A stretch of DNA of 64,000 nucleotides from Saccharimonas sp963550135 (lineage in GTDB: Bacteria > Patescibacteriota > Saccharimonadia > Saccharimonadales > Saccharimonadaceae): NCBI GenBank assembly GCA_963550135.1, contig CAUVBP010000003.1, positions 35,503-99,502 of the forward strand. Direction: 5' to 3'. Numbering within the stretch: the stretch's first letter is position 1; each line of letters opens with the position of its first letter. The notes below the pieces were generated by a model. That model did not search any database and had not been told where the DNA came from. It saw only the letters and a program-made list of their open reading frames with translations. The translations under genes and the position numbers were made by a program. Positions 51,790 through 59,292 of this stretch are shown here, piece by piece.

Positions 51790-52224
51790 TTATCTATCGT
51801 CAAAGTTTCTGGATTCTGCTCGCCGCAATACTAGCTTACGCCAAATCCGCCCCAACGTGTTGCACGTATCAAGGTTCGCGTCTTGCGTAGTAAGCTCCTG
51901 AGGGTCGTCTTCGCTGGGGACAATTTTGTACACGCTACAGTCACCAATCCCACCGTTTGCGCTAGCCTGATATACGATACGATAAACGTTAGGTTCGTCT
52001 TCAGACGGATTACCATGTTTATCAAACCGGGAAAGGACAACATCTGTAGAAGCGTCACCAGGAGTCTCGCTACCGTCCGACGCAGTATAATATATCGCAC
52101 TAGCTATAGCACTCAGATAATTCCGTGCGGATTCCTCGTTGTTATCAACAACTTCTCCAGTTTCTCGCACAAGTTTAATCAGTTCTCTTTTACTGCCATT
52201 ATCGCCCATTTCTTTATTTACCAT
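51790..52224 (-). CDS. Unknown protein, second gene of the caspase-like operon
   Basis: 144 residues, acidic, no membrane segment. It contains a region that reads as beta strands (TDVVLSRFDKHGNPSEDEPNVYRIVYQASANGG) and two cysteines (GDCSVYKIV, DTCNTLGRIW). It overlaps the caspase-like gene by seven bases and is followed 5 nt later by the PRTase-like gene. Its place between the two suggests a small partner or inhibitor, but nothing in the sequence proves this. Confidence 0.7.
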   Translation of the reverse strand: MVNKEMGDNGSKRELIKLVRETGEVVDNNEESARNYLSAIASAIYYTASDGSETPGDASTDVVLSRFDKHGNPSEDEPNVYRIVYQASANGGIGDCSVYKIVPSEDDPQELTTQDANLDTCNTLGRIWRKLVLRRAESRNFDDR

Positions 52225-54050
52225 CCATCCGTTTCTTCATTATATGCTTTTGTTAATCCATATCTAGTTAGTGCTGCTGTTGGTGATCTGCGGCCTTTAT
52301 CATCCTCAGTCTCAAAGCTGACAGCACCATCCTCATAAGTACAGCAACGAACTAGTCCGTCTAAACCGCTAAAAACTCGTTTGCCCGAAAACGCTATAGA
52401 TAGCGCCGTTGCCGTACCTTGCCGCCTCTGTAAGTCTTCACTAATAGCAAGCTGCTCGACGTCTTCTCTTCGCTTAAATGGATGACATGATATCAGTATA
52501 ATAGTGTCTGGGTCTAACGTTTGCATCAGCTTGCGCACGCCACCTTTATTATACCACTCATTGGGATCGGGTTTTATATGTTCTGTACACGACATATGAA
52601 ATGCGTTTTCATCACCATGTCCAAACAAGATAACGGTATCAAACGTATCATCATTGACACCAGCATTTTTTAGATCTTCTGTTATTCCAGACAACGCGTC
52701 TGTATGGTTTACCTCAACAGCCAATATATCGCCAGACGTTATACTACGAATACTACGAAAAAAATCGTTGTAATCCCCGCTGTCTCCCCTGATGATAGCC
52801 GTTGCTGGATTGCCAGATTCAGTACATCCAGTCTCTAATATATGCAGAGTACCCTCCAAGACTCTCGGGTTCCAGTCAGAAAAGTGTATTATACCAAGTC
52901 TCTCGTTCAACTTATTAGCATTATCTTGCCCAATCTCACGGACAGTTTGAATATAATCATTACATACATTAATCTGTTCGTACGTACTCTTAGAAGACGA
53001 AGCAACGATCACATCCGAAGTACCGACAAGCATCATCTCACGATTTAATTTTGGCAAGCGGCCCGCGAAATACTCTTGTATCAACCAACTCCGTTTGTAG
53101 ACATTAGGACGCATCTCACCGTTATCGTCATACACCTCTGTCCTTTCTATACAATATCTAATTATCGCGCGATCAAGCTCCACTGCTTTTTCGCCTTCGC
53201 GTTCGTCAATCATTCGGCGCAGCGGTTCTGGAAAATCCTCCCGCTCTCTAGCGTCTTGCGGCCAGCGCTCTGGCGGAAAACCATGATCTGCCAGCCAGCC
53301 TACATACAAATCAAGCCCCTTCCAGCCCCTTGAACTTGAAACGTCTTCAAGCATCTCGGCCACCCGGCCGCTAATTGCGCATTCAAACTCACTAGCCACT
53401 TCCTCAGGTAAGGCTAATTCGGCACTCAGTAGTCTAGCCACATCTTCTTCACGTTTGTCATAGTCAACGTCACCATCATTAAGAGAATGCATTGAGTCAA
53501 TCTGCTCCTGCATAGCATGACGCGCACTAGCTGTAAGTTTTGGCATGTGCTTATAATGTTTCCTGAAGAGCATCGTAACTATGTCTTGTACTAAAAGCGA
53601 CAAAAATTCATCATAATCTCCAGATTCCAGATCAAGCCTATTATCGTTCGCTGTCAGTTCTCGTATATTAGGCATCAACTCCTCTATTGATTCGTAATTG
53701 CCACTGGCAATGGCACTTGCAAAATCAGGATAGCTATTCGGTACAAAATTGTTACCAGAACCGCTAGTATCAATGCGAAAAGTCCAATTATTCTCAATCT
53801 TTTCAATTATCTGCAGAGTTTTCTCATCAAGTTTTTCCTCGCTAGCATCAGGATAATCAACGCCAGCTCTGTCGCTGCTGCTCGGCTGCATAGTTTCGGT
53901 GCCGCGATTAGTACCGCGGTCAGCGCGTAAACCTTTAGTAACCAGCCTAGTCACAGCACTCCCGAATCTTCGCAGGGCACTTTCTTCTCTAGTAGTTTCA
54001 GGTCCCGGCGAGCGGAGCTTTTCGCCGTCGGTGGTAGTCGTTTCAGTCAT
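52218..54050 (-). CDS. Caspase/CHAT-like cysteine protease candidate
   Basis: 610 residues. Residues 1-75 are polar and disordered; 75-340 are mainly helical with many acids. Residues 340-570 read as an alternating alpha/beta domain in which DTVILFGHGDENAF supplies His478 and DTIILISCHPF supplies Cys522, each at the end of a hydrophobic strand. That His...Cys arrangement, 44 residues apart, is the hallmark of clan CD peptidases (caspase, CHAT, gingipain, C13). No signal peptide. First gene of a four-gene operon with a TTGACA-17-TATGAT promoter and GAGGA upstream. The substrate and trigger are unknown. Confidence 0.7.
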   Translation of the reverse strand: MTETTTTDGEKLRSPGPETTREESALRRFGSAVTRLVTKGLRADRGTNRGTETMQPSSSDRAGVDYPDASEEKLDEKTLQIIEKIENNWTFRIDTSGSGNNFVPNSYPDFASAIASGNYESIEELMPNIRELTANDNRLDLESGDYDEFLSLLVQDIVTMLFRKHYKHMPKLTASARHAMQEQIDSMHSLNDGDVDYDKREEDVARLLSAELALPEEVASEFECAISGRVAEMLEDVSSSRGWKGLDLYVGWLADHGFPPERWPQDAREREDFPEPLRRMIDEREGEKAVELDRAIIRYCIERTEVYDDNGEMRPNVYKRSWLIQEYFAGRLPKLNREMMLVGTSDVIVASSSKSTYEQINVCNDYIQTVREIGQDNANKLNERLGIIHFSDWNPRVLEGTLHILETGCTESGNPATAIIRGDSGDYNDFFRSIRSITSGDILAVEVNHTDALSGITEDLKNAGVNDDTFDTVILFGHGDENAFHMSCTEHIKPDPNEWYNKGGVRKLMQTLDPDTIILISCHPFKRREDVEQLAISEDLQRRQGTATALSIAFSGKRVFSGLDGLVRCCTYEDGAVSFETEDDKGRRSPTAALTRYGLTKAYNEETDGW

Positions 54051-54074
54051 GTTTATTTATCTTATTCCTCTTTT

Positions 54075-54103
54075 ATCATAGCACAATATAGTAAAAATGT
54101 CAA
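54075..54103 (-). promoter_or_regulatory. Promoter of the caspase-like operon
   Basis: The minus strand reads TTGACA (perfect -35), 17 bp, TGC-TATGAT (extended -10). The transcript would start about 18 nt before the ATG at 54050. It is insulated from upstream genes by the terminator at 54131-54170. Confidence 0.8.
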
Positions 54104-54130
54104 CAAAAGCAACCTTCCGCCTCGCGCGAC

Positions 54131-54170
54131 CAAATCAAAACGCTCGCTTTTAAGCGGGCGTTTTGATTTG
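54131..54170. terminator. Bidirectional terminator upstream of the caspase-like operon
   Basis: CAAATCAAAACGC and GCGTTTTGATTTG are perfect inverted repeats, extended by CGCTCGC with GCGGGCG, around a TTTTAA loop. On the minus strand it ends the EF-hand membrane gene. Confidence 0.8.
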
Positions 54171-54190
54171 CCGGTTAACCTATATTTTTA

Positions 54191-54784
54191 TTATTTTGTT
54201 TTATCCCAACCACGTTTTACATAATCAACCACTTTGTCTACTTCTTCCACTGCGTGTTCACCTGTAAAAACATTTCCTATTTCACCGCTATCTTCGTATC
54301 CCTTTGCACCAGATTTTGGTTTTACTCTAAAGCTCCATTTATCATCGCCGCCAGTAAGAGCATTATGCTTTAACGTTTCAGGCGTCAGCTCGCCGTCTTC
54401 ATTAGCGTCGTAAAGCGACGAAATCTCGCTGATGCTAACATCAACTCTTTTCATGAACTCATCAACCTCGTCTCTGGTTAATTTGCCGTCAGCTACTAGA
54501 TTATTGTAATCTTGAGGGTTATTAGATTTAAACGTAAATTTTGTCTCTGATGTTTTTCCTTTATCATACACACTTCTGTTGACATTATTCTCTACATTGA
54601 TTGCGACATATGTACCTGGATTCTCAGTCTCACCAGTCATCGGATTTGGAATAGGTTCATTTATGTTATACGTAAAAAAAGTCCACAGAATTGTCTTGTC
54701 TATCGCTATAACTAGAATAGCTGCCGTCCCTGCTAGTATAGCGAGGATCTTCTCCTTCAAATTCACTAATTTTACCCGAAACAA
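54191..54784 (-). CDS. EF-hand-like membrane-anchored protein
   Basis: About 197 residues from TTG 54784 (or 191 from GTG 54766; no clear binding site for either). A hydrophobic segment (about 12-38, ILAILAGTAAILVIAIDKTILWTFF) is followed by an outer domain with two EF-hand-like loops, ADGKLTRDEVDEF (about 99-111) and DANEDGELTPET (126-137), pointing to calcium binding. Over the first ~110 bases the other frame encodes a polar, protein-like sequence from ATG 54830 (MSDEQMREATSIAAEVV) that runs into this frame if a T7 run near 54674 lost one T, so the N terminus is uncertain. Function unknown. Confidence 0.55.
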   Translation of the reverse strand: MFRVKLVNLKEKILAILAGTAAILVIAIDKTILWTFFTYNINEPIPNPMTGETENPGTYVAINVENNVNRSVYDKGKTSETKFTFKSNNPQDYNNLVADGKLTRDEVDEFMKRVDVSISEISSLYDANEDGELTPETLKHNALTGGDDKWSFRVKPKSGAKGYEDSGEIGNVFTGEHAVEEVDKVVDYVKRGWDKTK

Positions 54785-54929
54785 CCTCGGCTGCTATACT
54801 TGTTGCTTCGCGCATTTGCTCATCGCTCATCGCAGGCTTATGTGCTTCATGCCAAATACCAACGATTATCTAGCCATTACAATCCTTGAATACCCTGCTA
54901 GCAAAGTTTAATACTTTCACCCTCTAGTT

Positions 54930-54959
54930 TTGTGGTCAAAATCGCAATTATGCTATGAT
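54930..54959 (+). promoter_or_regulatory. Promoter of leaderless pheA
   Basis: TTGTGG, 18 bp, TGC-TATGAT, then six bases to the ATG at 54966. No ribosome binding site. Confidence 0.65.
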
Positions 54960-54965
54960 ACTAGA

Positions 54966-55772
54966 ATGCATATTGCTATTCAAGGCCAAGCTGGCTCTTT
55001 CCACGACCAAGCCGCCCAGCAGTGGTACGGCCCCGACGCCGAGATTATCCCCTGCACAACGTTTAGCGAAGTTTTCGCCGCCTACGACGATGGTAGCGCC
55101 GACGCAATTATTACAGCGGTCGAGAACACCCTATTTGGCAGCATTAACGAAGTTTACCGTTACATCGAGGAATGCGACGCACCAATTGTCGGCGAAATCA
55201 AGCTGCCTGTCGAGCAAATGCTAGTAGGTTTACCAGGCGCCAAAATCAGCGATATTACTGAGGTTTATTCTCACCCGGTAGCTCTTTCTCAATGCCGCTA
55301 TTTCTTGCAGGAACACCTACCGCAGGCAACACCAATTGAATTTTTTGATACCGCCGGCGCCGTCGAATTTATCAAGCAAAATGGCTCTCGGCACTGCGCC
55401 GCTATCGCTAGCCAGTCTGCCGCTGAATTATATAATTTGCCAATACTACAGCGTTCCATCCACGACAATCCCGATAATATCACCCGCTTTTTAGTAATTG
55501 AACCGTCTAATGCGCCTGCTGATGCTAATCGTGCTTCTCTGGTCATCACCACCGACCATCAGCCTGGCGCCCTCGTCGAGGTATTACAGATATTCGCCAA
55601 GCGCCGTATCAATCTCGCCAAATTACAATCACAGCCTATCGTCGGACAGCCTTGGAAGTATAAGTTCTTTATCGTTGTCGACTGCGCTAGACAACCGCTT
55701 TACCAAGCTATCCGCGACATCGAGCACAGCAACCACGAGGTGACTATCCTCGGCGAATATGTCGGTGCTTAG
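54966..55772 (+). CDS. pheA: Prephenate dehydratase with ACT domain
   Basis: 268 residues from ATG 54966, fixed by the promoter; an in-frame ATG 36 bases upstream is rejected. The catalytic domain begins HIAIQGQAGSFHDQAAQQWYG and includes AVENTLFGSINEVY and the DNITRFLVIE motif with the conserved Thr-Arg-Phe. A C-terminal ACT domain (LVITTDHQPGALVEVLQIFAKRRINLAKLQSQPI) would give feedback control by phenylalanine. It converts prephenate to phenylpyruvate. No other aromatic amino-acid gene is visible, which is odd for a lone enzyme. It converges on ftsK. Confidence 0.9.
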   Translation: MHIAIQGQAGSFHDQAAQQWYGPDAEIIPCTTFSEVFAAYDDGSADAIITAVENTLFGSINEVYRYIEECDAPIVGEIKLPVEQMLVGLPGAKISDITEVYSHPVALSQCRYFLQEHLPQATPIEFFDTAGAVEFIKQNGSRHCAAIASQSAAELYNLPILQRSIHDNPDNITRFLVIEPSNAPADANRASLVITTDHQPGALVEVLQIFAKRRINLAKLQSQPIVGQPWKYKFFIVVDCARQPLYQAIRDIEHSNHEVTILGEYVGA

Positions 55773-55777
55773 TAATC

Positions 55778-58036
55778 CTAGAAATCACCGCCAGCGCTAA
55801 TCTCGTCCACGCTAGATATCAATACCTCGCGCGGCCGCGAACCATCCGCTGGCCCGATAATACCTTGCTCTTCCATTTCTTCAATAATCCGCGCTGCTCG
55901 CGAGTAGCCGATTCGTAGCTTGCGCTGCAATAACGACGTCGAGGCTTTGCGCATCTGCACTACCACTTGCACTGCATCTTTGAACATATCGTCGCCACTA
56001 TTACCACCGAAGTCCATTACTACGCCGCCCTTACCGTTTAGCTGCACTGGCTGGCTAATAATCTCATCATTATACTGCGGCGGCGCCTGCATCCGCAGCT
56101 GATCAGTAATTTTGTTCACTTCGCTATCCATCACCCAAGCGCCCTGAATACGCTTCGGTTTCGGCATGCTAGCAGTTTTAATCAGCATATCACCTTGGCC
56201 CAGCAATTTCTCGGCGCCAGCCTGGTCGAGAATTGTCTGGCTATCTGTCTGGCTAGCTACCGTAAAGGCAATCCGCGCCGGCACATTGGCCTTGATGAGA
56301 CCGGTAATCACATCAACGCTCGGACGCTGCGTCGCTAGCACCAGGTGAATACCAACCGCCCGCGCCTTCTGCGCCAAGCGAACAATCAGACCCTCGACAT
56401 CGCGCTTAGCTACCATCATCAGATCGGCCATCTCATCAATCACAATTACAATGTACGGCATTGTACCTTCATCAACTTGCTGTACATTACCCTTTTCATC
56501 AGCAACGCCGATTTTCTTGCCTTTTGCTTTAGCCCGTTCATTGTAAGTCTTGATATCGCGTACCCGCTCTTCGGCTAGCAAGCTATAGCGACGTTCCATT
56601 TCGTTAACCGCCCATTTCAGCGCGCTCATTGTCTTTTCTGGCTCGACGATTACTGGCGTCAACAGGTGTGGAATATCCTGATACGGCGCCATCTCGACCT
56701 GCTTCGGGTCGACAAGGATCAGCTTCATGTCGCTCGGTGCGTTACGATACAGCAAACTACTTAGCAGCGTATTAATCATTACTGATTTACCAGACCCAGT
56801 TTGACCAGCCACCAGCAAGTGCGGCATTTTGTTAAGCTCGCCGACAAACGGCAGTCCTGAAATGTCTTTACCAATCGCAAAACTCAGCGGCTCTTTGCGG
56901 CGGCGCCATTCAGCGCTCTCGAGGATTGAACGGATACGTACGTCGGCCGCTTTCCTGTTCGGTACTTCGATACCGACAGCTTTTTTACCTGGAATCGGCG
57001 CCTCCATGCGCAAGCTCGACGCCGCCAAATTCAGCGCAATATTGGTTTCTAACGCTGTAATTTTACTCAGCTTGATGCCCGCCGGCGGACGCAGCGTATA
57101 CTGTGTTACCTTAGGACCGATATTAGCGCCTTCCATGTCGACATTGATGTTAAATTCGCGCAGAGTGTCTTGGATGATACGGGCGTTCTGCTTGATATCG
57201 CCCGCATCAGCTGGCGCTTCCTTCTTCTCTAGCAAATCAAGGCTCGGAAATTGCCAGTTCGGGTCGCTAACCGCCAACATCGCTGTTTTGTCGTCGCGAT
57301 CGGTTTCGGCTTTTTTAGCCTGCGGTTTATTCTTAAGCTTGGCATTTTGCTTACTATCATCTTGCGACACCGTCGGCACGCCTTCATTAAGCTTGAAATC
57401 GTCCATCTTGCTATGATCGTCTTCAGCAGCTTTGCGCATAACCTGAACATTCGCTTCGTTCTCTGCCTTTTCGTTGCTGACTACTGCTGTCTTGAACATT
57501 GCTGCAATATCGCTAAACCGCAGTTGCAAAACAAACAATAGCGTAATTGCAATCAGCAAAATATAAATAAAAACACCGACTGGTATATTGACCAGTGACA
57601 AGACGACCGAGTTCAAACCATCGCCAACAACACCGCCAGTCGACGGCGCACCCTTTTCGCGAAATAACCCGAGCAAACCGCTGAACCAAACAACCATCAA
57701 AATTGAGGCAAATTTCATCACTGCCGGTAATCGGTTGTTCTCGGCGCCAAATATTCTAACGGCTACATACAAACCGACAACTGGCACTATATAAACCGCC
57801 CAGCCAATCGTTCGCTTAGACACTTCTAGCATCTGGTTAAGCAGCGGACCGCCCGCCCCAAACCACGATACCACCAGCAACACCGAGAACGCCATCAGCA
57901 GCACCGCTGCAACCTGCGGCCAAAACCCCGAGGGTACTTCATGCTGCGGCGCTGGCGCTTTCGCTGCTTTGCTAGCGCGCGCCGCACGGGTTGTTTTAGT
58001 CGATTTTCGAGTTCGCGTCGTCTTTTTCTTTACCAT
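55778..58036 (-). CDS. ftsK: DNA translocase FtsK/SpoIIIE
   Basis: 752 residues: a basic N terminus, four membrane helices (about 35-185), an acidic and basic linker (about 195-265), the alpha/beta motor with Walker A VAGQTGSGKSVMINTLL near residue 412 and Walker B IVIVIDEMADLMM, and a C-terminal winged-helix gamma domain (KASTSLLQRKLRIGYSRAARIIEEMEEQGIIG). It pumps DNA into the correct daughter at division and activates Xer recombination; the Xer gene is at 31500. It converges with pheA, whose stop is 5 nt away. Confidence 0.95.
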   Translation of the reverse strand: MVKKKTTRTRKSTKTTRAARASKAAKAPAPQHEVPSGFWPQVAAVLLMAFSVLLVVSWFGAGGPLLNQMLEVSKRTIGWAVYIVPVVGLYVAVRIFGAENNRLPAVMKFASILMVVWFSGLLGLFREKGAPSTGGVVGDGLNSVVLSLVNIPVGVFIYILLIAITLLFVLQLRFSDIAAMFKTAVVSNEKAENEANVQVMRKAAEDDHSKMDDFKLNEGVPTVSQDDSKQNAKLKNKPQAKKAETDRDDKTAMLAVSDPNWQFPSLDLLEKKEAPADAGDIKQNARIIQDTLREFNINVDMEGANIGPKVTQYTLRPPAGIKLSKITALETNIALNLAASSLRMEAPIPGKKAVGIEVPNRKAADVRIRSILESAEWRRRKEPLSFAIGKDISGLPFVGELNKMPHLLVAGQTGSGKSVMINTLLSSLLYRNAPSDMKLILVDPKQVEMAPYQDIPHLLTPVIVEPEKTMSALKWAVNEMERRYSLLAEERVRDIKTYNERAKAKGKKIGVADEKGNVQQVDEGTMPYIVIVIDEMADLMMVAKRDVEGLIVRLAQKARAVGIHLVLATQRPSVDVITGLIKANVPARIAFTVASQTDSQTILDQAGAEKLLGQGDMLIKTASMPKPKRIQGAWVMDSEVNKITDQLRMQAPPQYNDEIISQPVQLNGKGGVVMDFGGNSGDDMFKDAVQVVVQMRKASTSLLQRKLRIGYSRAARIIEEMEEQGIIGPADGSRPREVLISSVDEISAGGDF

Positions 58037-58142
58037 AACCGTTAACTATTGTACTCTGTTTATATCTAAAAGGGTATACTACTATTGTAGCATAAATTAC
58101 TACAAAAAGCAATAGCGCTATCTGTTAGTACGAGCGGCTATC

Positions 58143-59206
58143 TTAGGAATCTAACTTTCTATAAACAGTCGCCCAGTCTAGACCAAGAGTATAAACTTTA
58201 CCTGTTCCTACGACCTGCGCGCCAACCAATACTGCTGCTGTCGAATCCGCACCATAAGTCTCTGATAAATAATCAAGTACACTCAAGCCGCTTGGATAGC
58301 GCAAATCTGGAAAATATTGGCGCAGTTCTGCGATACTTCCTTTGACAAGCTCAGCTTTCTCTCTGCTAGACTCAAGGTTTACCATTAAACTCAATACATA
58401 GCCATCTTGCCGCAATGATTCCGCACAAGATTCAAACCACTCAACAACCCTTTCTACATCACCTCCAGACATTCTCTCAATACCAGCTACCCTAGCAGCC
58501 TCTTTTTTACGTTTTTCTTCGTTCGCTTGATTTGTCTTAGCGTCATCAAGCAGACGTTTTAACTGCTCTCTCTGTTCTTCCTCTGTTGACCTAAAGAACC
58601 TATCACTTTCTTGAACTTTTCTGTCATATCTATGCTTACTTCCAAATACAATAGAACCTTTGATGTTTCCTTCATTAAAACCAAGAGCTTCCAATATGGC
58701 CAGCCTTTCTAAAGCCGAACTTCCTAGTTGAAGAGGTTTACACAGAAAGCTATCCCCAGGCAACTCACCACTAAGTACTTGTCTTTCTATCCCATATTTT
58801 ACCCATCCGGATCGTTCTGTATATCTTGCTAGTTTACTTTCCCTATCTTCTGGAGGTATTTTTCCTAGTCTAATCCCTTTGTCTATTAGTTTTTCCGCTG
58901 CCTGCTTTTTACTATCTTTAATGTCTACTTCTACCCGTAAGCCTGCCAGCTCCAACACTTCTTCATATCCAGGTTCTGCCCGCAATTCGTCTGCCTTATC
59001 AAAGACAGCCAGCGCCTCCCGCGCTTGCGGATTGAGCTGATCTCTTGGCGGAAGTATAGGCCAGGCGTCCGGACGAGATTTTTCAAAATAAACTCTAACT
59101 TTTGGATTTGGCGTAGACCACGGTTCAATTGCAGCGAGTTCTGGACAAACACTAATACTTGCTAATGGCGTTGATAAAGATGGGGGGTAGATTCAATATT
59201 CTTCAT
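58143..59206 (-). pseudogene. Frameshifted gene of unknown function (C6 tract)
   Basis: The main frame gives 280 residues from TTG 58985 but stays open and protein-like further upstream (PNPKVRVYFEKSRPDAWPIL) to a TGA next to a run of six C at 59182-59187. In the other frame, ATG 59206 (MKNIESTP) enters the same C run. One extra C joins the two into a 355-residue protein. A TTGATA-17-TACGAT promoter ends six bases before ATG 59206, supporting that start. The protein is charged and helical, with a C-terminal GADSTAAVLVGAQVVGTG segment. It is either phase-variable, a recent pseudogene or a sequencing error. Confidence 0.65.
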
Positions 59207-59212
59207 GTCTTG

Positions 59213-59241
59213 ATCGTAACTAAAAATAGTTAATATATCAA
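59213..59241 (-). promoter_or_regulatory. Promoter of the frameshifted leaderless gene
   Basis: The minus strand reads TTGATA, 17 bp, TACGAT, six bases before ATG 59206. No ribosome binding site precedes the ATG. Confidence 0.65.
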
Positions 59242-59292
59242 TTTTATGTTACAATATCTAATTTTATCTAGAAAACCTCATGTACACATCTG

